Part shown: positions 53,805 through 64,000 of the stretch, one piece after another | Numbering within the stretch: the first letter of the stretch is position 1 | How the letters are laid out: every line of letters begins with the position of its first letter | Source of the DNA: Paracamarosporium sp. OC-R06-R3 | Taxonomy: Eukaryota; Ascomycota; Dothideomycetes; Pleosporales; Didymosphaeriaceae | Direction: 5' to 3' | NCBI GenBank assembly: GCA_019828545.1 | Contig: JACVRA010000424.1 | Coordinates: 112,121-176,120, forward strand | DNA: 64,000 nt | Position numbers and translations under genes: made by a program | Notes under the pieces: model-generated | Told to the model about the DNA's origin: nothing | Database searches by the model: none | The model's input: only the letters and a program-made list of their open reading frames with translations

Positions 53805-56800
53805 ATGAACGGGTACCCCTACCCGCCGCCGCGGGGGCCCTTCGCGCAGCAGCAACAAAGCGATGCGAGCCCCATCATGGACCTGTCCGCCAACGGCCTC
53901 GATGCTGCCTTCACCATGGGCCACGGCCAGTCGCTCGACGACATCGTCACCTCAAACGACAAAGCCAACCGTCGCAGCAGCATGCCCGTCTACGCTGCCA
54001 ACCAGATGGGCTTGAACAGCCCGGACTCGCGCCGCTTCTCCTCGATGAATTTTGGCGCCTCCCCCGGCACCGCCATGGACGACTTCCAGTTCGACATGTC
54101 TGCCGCCGGCATGGATCCTATGCTGCCCACGGCCACCTTCCCCCGCACTACGGGCGAGCTGCAAAACGACCGCATACCCGCCTCCGACTTGGCCATCAAC
54201 ACGCAGTTCTCCCAGCCCAACGCCAATTCGCCCTTCTCCACTGTCGCGAACGGCGGCTCCACCTATGCCTCTCCACTGCAACACAACGGATCGTTGGACA
54301 TGGACATAAGCCCGTATCCCAACAGCCTCCCCATGTCGCTCGATATGAACGACCCCATAAACATGCTGCCAAACGACATGAACATGTTTCCCAACCCTGC
54401 TTTCGGCTCCGCCATGATGGGTTCTCCAGTCACTCAAAACTTCAGTGCTTCCCAGACATCAGCTCCGCCAGACAACAACATGGCCATGCATTCTCGAGAA
54501 AATTACAGAAGTGAATCGTCAAGTACTACACCCAACGTGCGCTCCAGCCTACCCACGCGATCGGTCAGCCAAGATCAGCAAGGCATGAATTCAGAACCAG
54601 GGTCTCGGAATGAGAGCCGTTCCAACTCGCACCATCCGTCGCAGAACGCAACCCAGATGAGTAATACATCTATGAAGAATCAGGAACCAATCCAGATGAA
54701 TCCGGCTCACCAGGTCCCGCAACAGAGGTACGAAGAGGCTTCGATGGTAAAGCAAGCCTTTCCATGGATTACACCACCGGGCGGCTTCCCCTCTACCAAA
54801 GATAGGAATCCCCACATGAAGACGCAATTCAAGAATGCTTATTCGTCCACCGGATTTGACATGCTGGGCGTTTTGATGAGGGTAGCCACCAGGCCTAATC
54901 CTCAAATCGACATTGGCTCCGTCGACCTGTCTTGCGCCTTTGTCGTATGCGACGCGGAAATGGACGACATACCAATCGTGTACTGCTCCGAAAACTTCGA
55001 ACGCCTCACTGGTTATAGTAAGCATATGATCCTCGGCAGAAACTGCCGTTTCCTTCAATCTCCAGATGGGAAAGTCGAGCCGGGAATCAAACGGACGTAC
55101 GTGGACGATGACTCGGTCCTGTATCTCAAGAACACCATCAACGACCGCGCCGAAGCTCAGATAAGCTTGATCAACTATCGACGGGGCGGTCAACCATTCA
55201 TGAATCTGCTGACCATGATCCCGATCGCATGGGAACCAGGAGGTAACACCAAGTTTTTCGTAGGTTTCCAGGTCGACCTTGTCGAGCAGCCACAGTCCAT
55301 GACCAACAAGAACCCGGACGGATCGTATCGGGTCAACTACCAGCGTGGCATGTCCATGCCGAGCTATGTCTTCACAGACCACAAAGCACCGCCTGAACAA
55401 CAAGGTACAACCATCTCCAAGGACGAGGTCTCTAACCTCCTGGCCGCGTACGGTTCCACCGGTGATTCCGAAATAACACGACGACTATGGGACAAGGTAT
55501 TGTTGGAAAACACCGATGATGTGGTCCACGTCTTATCGCTCAAGGGGCTGTTTCTCTACTTGTCTCCGTCTAGCAACCAGGTCCTGGAGTACGATCCGAG
55601 CGAGCTCATCGGCACGGCCCTTTCTTCCGTCTGTCATCCTTCCGACATTGTTCCGGTTACTAGAGAACTCAAAGAAACAGGCAACGGTGCCTCGGTCAAC
55701 GTAGTGTTCAGGATCAGGCGAAAGAAGAGCGGTTACATGTGGTTCGAAGGACACGGCTCATTACACACCGAGCAAGGTAAAGGACGCAAGTGTATCATAC
55801 TTGTTGGGCGGGAGCGACCAGTCTTCACGCTTAGCAAGACGGTCCTACGTGAATCTGGAGGTATTGGTGATAACGAACTATGGTCCAAAATGTCTACATC
55901 AGGGATGTTTTTGTTCGTCGCTGCCAACGTCCGCTCTTTACTCGATAAACAGCCCGAAGAACTCGTAGGTACCAGTATCCAGGCACTGATGCGCCAAGAG
56001 TCAAAGCAGCAGTTTGGTAGGATCCTAGAGCTGGCACGGACTGGAAGGAAAGGCGAGGTCAAGCACGAAGTGATCAACAAGCGAGGCCAAGTGCTGCAGG
56101 CCTTCACAACCATCTACCCTGGTGACGCCACCGCAGGTCACAAACCTACCTTTCTGGTTGGCCAAACTCGCCTGCTCAAGTATTCGAGACATGCGTCCAC
56201 GCAACGGCCGGCGCTATACCAAAACAACAAGGCTCGTGGTTTAGAAGAATCAGGGCTGTCGTTCGTTTCGGCCAATGTCGGTCCTTCCCCCCAGCCGCTC
56301 TCAGGGAGCGACACGCCGCAGACAATATCTACTACTGACATCCATTACTCAAACACGGAGGAACAAGCTGCAACCTTTCCAGGCTCCAACGGTCTTCCCC
56401 TCGGCCACCAGGATCAGTCCTTAGCATCAGAAGATAACGTGTTCGACGAGCTCAAGACGACAAGGAGTACGAGCTGGCAGTATGAATTACGCCAAATGGA
56501 GAAGCGCAACAGATATCTTGCAGAAGAAGTCCAGAGCCTTCTGGCTGCTAAAAAGAAGCGAAAGCGAAGAAAAGGTGCCGGTCAACTGCAGAAAGACTGT
56601 GCAAACTGCCACACAAGAACCACGCCAGAGTGGAGACGAGGGCCGTCAGGCAATAGAGATCTGTGCAATTCTTGCGGGTTACGGTGGGCCAAGCAGGTAA
56701 GCCACCTTTGTGTTGTACTCACTCCTGCATGTCATAGAAACAAATCTAACCTATCCCGTCACAGCAAGGTCGCGTGTCTCCAAGAACCTCATCAGCACAA

Positions 56801-57061
56801 TCCGTCAGTGACAAGAGCAAGAAGAGCGCATCTCCGCGACACGTACAGACCAACCTCCCAAACATCATCCCAGAAACCGGCCAGCAGTCCTCGATCCCCT
56901 CGACCATGGCCCAACCCGATAAAAGCAGCCAATTCGACAACAAATACGACCAGCACGCCGCCAAAATCGCCCGCCTGGAAGTCGCTGCATCGCAAGGCTA
57001 CAACGTCGGCTCCGCCATGGACATACCGCCCAAGATCGAGGAAGGCATCGAGCCAGACTAA
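53805..57061 (+). CDS. wc-1: White Collar-1 blue-light photoreceptor and GATA transcription factor
   Basis: Exons 53805-56696 and 56765-57061 give 1,062 residues. Order: a disordered N-terminus with a short Gln run and Met/Asn/Ser/Pro-rich sequence; a LOV domain (about 375-500) with the flavin motif GRNCRFLQ, whose Cys414 forms the light-driven adduct with flavin; a second PAS domain (about 560-660, VVHVLSLKGLFLYLSPSSNQ); a third PAS domain (about 685-790); a basic stretch KKKRKRRK as nuclear signal; and a GATA zinc finger with Cys932, Cys935, Cys954 and Cys957 (CANC...CNSC). It pairs with WC-2 to switch on light-regulated genes. The single intron follows the finger at WAKQ. A G-quadruplex motif lies in the 3' region. 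Confidence 0.97.
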
Positions 57062-57403
57062 TGGCACATCCCCATCACACCTTTTTTTCCATTTGGGCTT
57101 CGGACACGAAGAGAGAGAGATTCCGCCTTGGATTGGTCATAAAACGATACCCTCTGTTTGCGTGCGTGCATGCGTGTGTACGTGCGTGCTGGCTGTTGAT
57201 ACGCCGCCCTTCTTATCTATCTTGTTTCTTGTGTCATATCATACTATACCATACTATGCCATACCATATCATGCTATACATTCCGTATAATCTTCTCATG
57301 TCATTTTTTTCCCTTTGTTTTTGTTTGATCTGGGAGGGGTGGGCACGCTTATGCGGAATGGACGACTTACGTTCTCATCTTTTAGGATGTTCGCTTTTTG
57401 CGC

Positions 57404-57441
57404 GGGTTGGGTCGGGTTGGGTCGGGTTGGGCTGGGCTGGG
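57404..57441 (+). repeat. Eight-run G-quadruplex motif 3' of wc-1
   Basis: Eight GGG runs occur exactly every 5 nt with two-base loops (TT, TC, TT, TC, TT, CT, CT) on the wc-1 coding strand, about 340 nt after its stop codon. The regular loops satisfy the classical G3N1-7 rule twice over. Confidence 0.9.
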
Positions 57442-57970
57442 TTGGATAGGCAGTCTGCTGTCGAATAAACTATGGCTCCTGGTGCTGCCAGCTGAAAAGG
57501 TGCGGATGGTATGGCTTCGGCATGGGCTCTCTCTGTGTTGCTCTGGGGCGTGGATGGCGTTTCTGGTCCGTTTTGTTGTTTTGGCTGGGTTGGTTGGTTG
57601 CCTAGCTGCACGTCGTCCCTTCGGCGCTTTTTTTTCTTCTTCTTGTACATACCCAGGTTTGTAGCATGGCGTGGTGTGGTGGGGCGGAGCGTGGGGGTTC
57701 AGGCGCCGACTAGAAGTATTGAGTGAGATGAGTGATGAGTGAAGGTTTGAGTGCTGTTGCGTGAGACGTGATGTGTAGGATGCTGTTCCGTGTTGTGGCT
57801 AGGAGGTGGTATTGGTACGCTGTTCTGTTCTGTTCTTCTACTGCGGTGTGCGGTTGGGTTGGATATCGTCGGCCGAGGGTGTGCTGTTCTTCTCGCATCA
57901 CACTGCACCAGAACGCACCGCACCGCACCGCAACTGACTGTATACTTCAACACAACGCACCATACGATAT

Positions 57971-58000
57971 CGTGCCGTGCCGTGCCGTGCCGTGCCGTAG
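57971..58000 (+). repeat. CGTGC pentanucleotide repeat
   Basis: Five perfect CGTGC units and a sixth imperfect one (CGTAG) in tandem. Confidence 0.9.
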
Positions 58001-58890
58001 ATTCCTTCCTTCTTTCCCTCCCAAGCGAAGCGACAAAGACAAGCTCGACTATTTCGCTATCTATTCTCCGCTTCAGTAATCTACGTTCTATGGAACGGGA
58101 GAGTGGGTCTGGAGCTATGTTTCTATCCGTATACGTGTTCCCACTCCATTATAGTGAGGAGTGGAGTGAAGGAGAAAAGGGTAAGTAAGTCCAGCGCCAT
58201 GTTTTCATACATATACGTGTTCCCTTCCCATAATAAAGGAACGTAGATTGAAGTAGACGAGAGTGAGTGAGTATGTGTGTAGGGGTTGATGAGTGGGTGG
58301 GTGCGTGGATAGATAGAGGATGGATGGATGGATGCTTTTTAGGTCGCTCATACTTGGGTGGTGTTTTTTTTTCTTTGTGTGTGTGGGATGGAGACGGGGT
58401 GGGGATTTGGGTTCTTTGGGATTGGGATTGGGATTTAGGGCTGGGGCTAGGTGGTGGTAGTGGTAGGAATGGATACGGGGTGACACCTGAGGACGGGGAA
58501 GACGAGGCGGGCGTGAAGTGGATATGACTTGGGGGTACCATAGTGAGGCGCGAAGGATAAGGGCGGAGATGGATGGGATGGGAGTATGAGGGGCTTAGCA
58601 CTTTGTATGGTCTAGTGCGATGTTGTGCTATGGTAAGTGGTTTTACTTGATCGGTCTTTGTATAGGGGTGTGAGTTTGTGGTAAAGGAATGGGTAGTGCA
58701 CGAGGCGAGTAGGCGAGTACTAAGCACGTCGTAGAATATGCTTTCACTCATCCGTCTTCTCAGGCAATACTAGTAGATACAATACTATCAGATGGTTATA
58801 TATATCAGACGCTTAACCGATCGAGCGATTGACGTAACGTGAGTAGATGACCGATGACCGACCCGAAGATCACGGTCACAGCCCAACAGT

Positions 58891-59850
58891 TTAGCACGTG
58901 AGCTTCGCCGGGCCAGGGATCTTGTACGGCTGGCCTCCACCATTCGGCTGGCCCAGCTGGTCGTAGATGTTGACGAGAATTCCAGGGTCGTTCGCCGAGT
59001 ATGCACCCGGGAAGCTGACGGTCTGTCCGCCAGTGCTGGTGCCTGAGCCGCTGACGTTGATCTGGGCACAACCCTATCATAACAATCAGCATATTTTTCC
59101 TCTACAGCTACATTCGAGGATGCTAGCTAGGGAAAGAGTATACGTACGATGTAGAACTGCGCCTGTCCCTGCTTACCCGCAGAGTGCAACGCGATGATCT
59201 CCGTGCGCAGGAGATACTGTCCTGGAGCCACGCAGCTGGGGATCTGGAAGTCGACCCATCCGCCGTTGGAAATCATCCTGTCGACGCCCCATTTTCCAGA
59301 GCCGTCGAGTCCGTCTTCGGCGATCTTGAACCATTTGAGGCCCTGGCCTGTGGCGGTGGCAGCGTTGTCGACCTTTGCACTGTGGGTGGTTAGTCAACTC
59401 TGTTCTACCTTCAATTCTGTGGGGAAGAAGATCGGAAATTTGGGGGTGAGACATTAAACGTACAGGTAGAAGATTGTGGGACCCTTGTGCGAAGCTGCGA
59501 TGGGGTGGTCTTTGTCGCCAGCAAATTGTGCTCCACCGATGACGTGACCCCACTGTGTTCCGACTTTGTCGCCGGCCTTTACGTTGATAACTGTGCTAGA
59601 GACCGGCGTGTGGAAGCCGCTGTTGCAAGCAAAGTTGCCATCGTTGACGTTCTGGATGGGGTTGTTCGAGTTGGGCGTGCGGATGCCGACGAGTTGTCCT
59701 TGATCCTGATGACAACGTTAGCATAACGCAAATACTCGTATAAACTTAGATGTGACTGACAGCACCGTTCACGCGGACGCGCTGGGCGACGCAGTGAGCA
59801 GAGGTAAGCGCCGGCAGAAGAGCCAGTACAGTGGCGGCGAAGAACTTCAT
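58891..59850 (-). CDS. AA9 lytic polysaccharide monooxygenase (former GH61)
   Basis: Exons 59850-59761, 59705-59464, 59379-59148 and 59073-58891 give 248 residues. The first donor is the unusual GTCAGT; the others are GTACGT. A signal peptide of 18 residues ends at TSA, leaving His19 as the mature N-terminus, one half of the copper-binding histidine brace. Family motifs are [26 protein letters not shown] (near the second copper ligand), [51 protein letters not shown] and [16 protein letters not shown]. The enzyme oxidatively cleaves cellulose or related glucans outside the cell. No carbohydrate-binding module is attached. Expression on plant cell walls is expected from the family. Confidence 0.95.
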
Positions 59851-61003
59851 GGCGAAGGGCAGACCACGAAGGTCTACAGAGAATATAACGATGGACTGTT
59901 CGACGATGAGGTCGATGCTCTTCTAAAGTGCTTCTTTCTTCGATTTATATACCCCATTGTCGACTCCAGGTGCCAGGCTTCCGGACCTTTCTCAGCATAG
60001 ACGTGATGACGATCCGTCACTCTATCCACCGCCAGGCATTCGCGTAGGAATCCATTCATTAAACACGAAGCAGTCATCTGGTGCTGGGCAGCCTTGGCAT
60101 GCTCTCCGCATTTTACTCTATGCAGCGCCGCCATCTACCAGAATCTGGAGATCGCTTCAGCCGCCATACGAACCCCTGCTAAGCTTATCTCGAGGTTTAA
60201 GTGCCAAGGATGCTTCTCTGAGTGATAATATTGATTGGGCAGCAATTTCGAAGGGTAACAAGTGGTAATGGCGATATTGGTACTTCATTTAATTTGCCGG
60301 GCCGGGTGCCGTATCACCATTCACAGAAGCGAGTCAAGTCGGTACATGTTATACTTTGTGAAACATAGAACCTGGGGTATTATAGTATGGCCACACCAGG
60401 AAATTCTGTCGTGTGTAAATGACACCGGGCAGCGGTGGAGTTGGCATTGCGCAGTCGAGACGTGCAGCGTTGGTAATAGACAATCGGCCGTTTCCCAGTC
60501 CTGTTGGAGAGCCGATATGAACTGAAGATATTATAAGTAGGCTTGCATGGTATATTCGTAAAACGATACTGCTCGTGCGCTGCATCTATGATCGACTTCG
60601 GATGCCGGCAATGCACACATTGCGCGCCGTGTAACCCGATTACATCTCGCTAGTCGTGTGGGTTCTCGATAATACAAATCACGCAGTGACCTTAAGAACG
60701 GCACTTGGTTTCTCTTCAAACGCTTAGATTGACAGGAAGCTCTACAGAGAAGTCGAATAATGTTGATCCGCAGGTCTGCGGAGGCTCTATATCAGGAGGT
60801 TATCTGTCAGGCGCTGGGATACACGACCACCTGGGCAGGCGAAGGATCGAAAGACACTTTGAAAATAGGTTTCTAGGACGGCTTCCGTTGGCCTGCCCCC
60901 TATCCTTGTATCCTTACAAAGGTAAGTCATGGACAACAACAGAGCGTCGAAAGGCATACCCAGGTGAAGAAACATGAAGAATGACTTCGACTGATGACGA
61001 GTC
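59851..61003. other. Gap between AA9 promoter and NACHT gene end
   Basis: No gene recognised. Apart from the AA9 core promoter the sequence is unremarkable, with short frames on both strands. Confidence 0.45.
59943..59951 (-). promoter_or_regulatory. TATA box of the AA9 gene
   Basis: On the minus strand TATATAAAT lies about 95 nt upstream of the ATG, a canonical strong core promoter as expected for an inducible secreted enzyme. Confidence 0.5.
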
Positions 61004-63612
61004 TTATGTAACCTTAGAAGTCTTACTCTTCCTCCAGGTGAGATAGTTCTTTGTCTTTTGCCACTGTTCTTGACGCCTTTCTTTCTCTTTAGCTTTCAAA
61101 GCATTACTCAGCTCCTTCTCCAACGCGCTCCGGTCAGCAGCCATACATTTATATAATAGAGGATTCAAGCTTGAGAAGGTAACTGAATGACTTGGATCGG
61201 GAATATGTGGCCTCTTGAACTTCACGGCGTGCTGGATCGTGTCCTTGTCTATATTTCTCGCCTTAACCTTCACATATCCAACCAGATTGAACCACACAGC
61301 CATGTCTAGAAAAGTCTTGAAGGAAGGTTCTGATATATGGACTGGACTATCAGAGACTTCAGTTCTCCAGCCGTAGTACCAAGTGTTCTCCGTTGCTGTT
61401 CGCTCCACTTCTTCCAAGTACGCGAATGGTGTTTCTCCTATCTCTTGTTCGAACTTTAAGGCATATTCTATGCAATCAAAAAAACCGTAGCAGCTTGGCC
61501 GATAACCTTGGGGGATAGATTTTAAGTACCCTAAATGCGCATTGCCCCAATAGCGAACGGTGTCGAAAGGCTCTTGGTCAGCGGAATCAGCTATGACTGA
61601 CTGTATTCGTGGAGATAGCAGGAAATCACTCGCCGTGCGATGAATGAAATTAACGCTTATTGCTATTACTAGTCAGACAGCTCTTCCGCAATATCACCTA
61701 GTGCATTGAAAGGACTTACACGTGTGATATCCGTTCACGGGGCCCACTACCTCTAGAAAACAGTTGCACCGTGATAAGAGTCGACGTTTCATAGTTACAC
61801 ACCGATCCGATACCTCATCCCCGGAAAGATACTTAGTTTCGAGCAGCATGGCGGAGTTGTAGTCGTCGTCATCGGCGAACCACAACTCCAAGATGTTGAA
61901 GGGTCTTCTTCGTAGCTGTGACATGACAAGGCGGAATAGCCGGCAAGAATGTTTGAAGTATTCCTTATCAATTCCATTCCATAACCTTTCGTATAAATCT
62001 TCCAGTTCAGACGGAAGGGTCTCAAGTTTTGCTTCAAGGTCTGACATTCGATCGGCATTGGACAAGCCGTCAAGTAACGACCGCACTACAAGATGGACCC
62101 ATAGAAAAACGCCAGCTGCCTTGGTAGTTATTTCTTCGACAAGCCGAATCGCACGAACAGGGTCAAGATTCTTCAACCTGGAGTAATGCTTATCATTGCT
62201 GAAAGCAGCTACTACATAGTCATGTATATCATTCTTCGTTAATTGCTCCAGAAATAGTTTTGGTTTCTGTTCGAACGAGTCGGCAAACACAAGCCATGGT
62301 CGACTCGCTACGCACACTTTGACGTGCGGATGTTGAGCCGCACTCAATACTAGGCCAGCCATTTCTTTATGATTACCATCAAATTCGTCGAGGCCGTCAA
62401 TCATGAAGAAGTATGCCTTGGAGCTCGTGGGTGCCTCGATGATCGACACAAAAGCCTGATGCAACTCAGACCAAGTGAAAGCTTGTCGGCCTCCCGAGAA
62501 CGCAACGAACTTCTGCCAACGTTGGTTAAACAACTTGATGATGGTTTTCTTGTCATTAGAGAGAATGGTATACAAGACTGATTGGAGTAAACCTAATCGA
62601 GACGCTTGCATAGCGGTACCAGAATTCCAGAAGAAGAAGCCTGCTTTGACTATTTGGCGATTAACTGACCAAGAGGATAAATGCGTAACTGTATGGTCGT
62701 GGCTGAACAAGTACTTCATAAGGGTGCTTTTGCCGGAGCCTGGTTTCCCGGCTATCCAATACAGGTTGTTGCCGGTAGTATTGGACAACCAGTCGGTGAA
62801 ACTGTCCCAATTGGCTGACTCCGGCTGTGGATGTTCACTTTTATCCCTAAGAACCCAATCAAAGGTGTCGCTGTGCGCTTTTGGTATCGCTTCGTGGCGC
62901 CTAGACATGTCCGAGAAGTACAACCGAGCGAGAATCATGTTACAGAAGCGGTCTTCGCTATCCGCTTCTACAACAGAATGGAATGCACTGGAAAACTCCA
63001 TCATATGAGCTTCTTCTGAGGACTTCCAATTTTGGCCTTGCAGAGAATGCCATAGTCCAGCTTTTGGATCATATTCATCCTTAATCGGCACTTGAGAATC
63101 CATGCGCATACTGTTTCCTGTCAGTATATCGTCAGTTTTTTTGTGATGTAGACTTGCCGTAAAGACATGAGCAGTGTAGTGTCGACCTGCTTTCGAAGCG
63201 AGTCCAGCTGTATAGCGAGTGCATCTATCTCTTTCTGCTTAAACACAGAACGAAATCCTTGTTGCAAAGCGCTCCATCTTCCACCTTCGTCTATGAGCTT
63301 CAGTTGATTGAGCTTGGACTGTAGCTTTGCTGCTATCGCACGGCTTTCCTCCGCAAGCCTGACAAGTTGCTGATCCCCAGTCTTCTTCCCCCACTTTGCT
63401 TTTGGAATAGTTGAAGAATTATAGTTTAAATCCTTCAGCAATTCCTCGGAAAGCTCTAATAGATTGGAGGTCGTGTTCTCTAGGAAGGAGTTCGCCTCTA
63501 ATGCCCCATCGGCAGACTGATAAATACGCTTTGCCCTTGTGATGACTTTTGCCGAGAAATCTACAATTTGGATAACGCTCGAAGCGACTGAAAGCGCGCT
63601 TAAAGGCTCCAT
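61004..63612 (-). CDS. NACHT-type STAND NTPase (fungal NLR-like)
   Basis: Exons 63612-63158, 63110-61720 and 61662-61004 give 834 residues. The first intron appears to be GC-AG (donor GCAAGT at 63157), the only phase-compatible solution I found. The N-terminal 150 residues form the helical domain common in fungal NLR-like proteins (MEPLSALSVASSVIQIVDFS). The NTPase has Walker A GKPGSGKST (273-281) and Walker B FFMIDGLDEF (about 386-395), then VCVASRPW. A helical region follows (LPSELEDLYERLW, FIHRTASDFL), a DUF7791-type module by memory. No ankyrin, WD or TPR repeats follow, so the sensor part is absent or unrecognised. Such proteins act in self/non-self recognition and regulated cell death; the role here is inferred. 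Confidence 0.87.
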
Positions 63613-63682
63613 GGCAGTAAATGAGACGTGTAAGTAGTTGGCAGTGAAGGTTCTCTTGACGTAACAAGGTTGAAGCCTAATT

Positions 63683-64000
63683 TCAGCTTCCCATGTGATC
63701 TGCCGGCTGGAAAAACTTCATTGTCCGATACAACTCGCAGAGCGACAAGGCTGCGTAAAATATCCTGGTGCAACCAATGACCGTCTTTTCTCGTGAAGCT
63801 GTACATACCACACAAGTTGTGAAGCGGCCTTCATGGTTCGAAAGACGAAAAACTAGAAAACTACAATACACAAGTGCAGGAGGTAAAAGTATTAACCTGA
63901 AAAGTTGTGTTTGGAGTTTGGGGTCAAGTCGCAAGGCAGTTGTGATGAACACTAGCTGACTAAGCGAAGCTAACGTGTTCCACCAGTCAGTGGGACACAC
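63683..64000 (-). CDS. Partial gene at the window edge, hydrophobic N-terminal part
   Basis: A frame of 105 codons stays open to the right edge, so the true start lies outside. It has a hydrophobic stretch (LFRLILLPPALVYCSFLVF) suited to a membrane helix. A GTATGT donor after FTTCV and an acceptor near 63765 would switch to another frame (ILRSLVALRVVSDNEVF). I cannot tell which is used, and no family is recognisable. Confidence 0.35.
   Translation of the reverse strand: MCPTDWWNTLASLSQLVFITTALRLDPKLQTQLFRLILLPPALVYCSFLVFRLSNHEGRFTTCVVCTASREKTVIGCTRIFYAALSLCELYRTMKFFQPADHMGS

Larger units (their letters stand above)
57062..58890. other. Low-complexity gap between convergent wc-1 and AA9 genes
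   Basis: 1.8 kb without a gene. It starts as a wc-1 trailer with TACCATAC-type repeats (57240-57290). The G-run cluster and the CGTGC repeat are annotated separately. Near 57914-57935 CGCAC units repeat. At 58078-58249 an 11-bp inverted repeat (AATCTACGTTC / GAACGTAGATT) flanks two copies of ATACGTGTTCCC. The rest up to 58700 is G/T-rich. Confidence 0.5.

Noticed and set aside
53037..53924. 295-codon antisense frame upstream of and overlapping wc-1
   Set aside because: GC-rich region with few stops; the protein is Arg/Gly/Ala low complexity and overlaps the certain start of wc-1.

Overview
The window is nuclear DNA from a filamentous ascomycete, most likely a Dothideomycete of the Pleosporales type. 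The order is an inference from gene content and was not tested by a search. Evidence for a filamentous fungus: many introns of about 46-75 nt with GTAAGT-like donors and CTAAC/CTGAC branch sites, a White Collar-1 photoreceptor, the fungal kinetochore protein Dam1, LysM proteins, a killer-toxin-type chitinase, an AA9 polysaccharide monooxygenase, PTH11-type rhodopsin-fold receptors, Clr5-ankyrin, 2EXR and NACHT proteins. About 24 protein genes were rebuilt exon by exon. Nearly all splice chains given here keep the reading frame through to the stop codon.

Layout. 1-14.5 kb is mostly housekeeping: a disordered AT-hook nuclear protein (980-3264), a mitochondrial-type rhomboid (4087-5099, minus), the RNA helicase DHH1 (5947-7638), protein disulfide isomerase (9402-11103), a small four-helix membrane protein (11903-12427), a diverged 5S rRNA candidate (12880-13001, minus) and a seven-helix receptor-like protein (13118-14459, minus). 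A 2.5 kb gene-poor stretch follows, then a 1,230-residue Clr5-ankyrin protein and a BTB protein. 22.9-26.2 kb holds a possible detoxification group: a GFA-type enzyme, an omega-like glutathione transferase and an MDR oxidoreductase. A Ytp1 membrane protein and DAM1 follow.

The most interesting part is 34.3-47.6 kb, a chitin-centred secreted locus. It has a four-LysM secreted protein, a LysM-WSC protein, a 2EXR protein, an unassigned secreted seven-cysteine protein, a 1,357-residue chitinase (three LysM, CBM18, GH18, Cys-rich and hydrophobic C-terminus, the plan of the Kluyveromyces killer-toxin alpha/beta precursor) and an 82-residue secreted peptide with mirror-symmetric cysteine spacing. 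The LysM modules and chitinase can bind and cut chitin. The small secreted proteins beside them are candidates for cargo, membrane-active partners or self-protection. That last role is inference.

48-64 kb returns to conserved genes: a Sec14-like lipid-transfer protein, mitochondrial ribosomal protein uS2m (divergent from wc-1), White Collar-1, an AA9 monooxygenase, a NACHT NTPase and a partial gene at the right edge. Long gene-free stretches carry minisatellites, G-quadruplex motifs, an inverted repeat with transition-only differences (as repeat-induced point mutation would leave) and low-complexity DNA.
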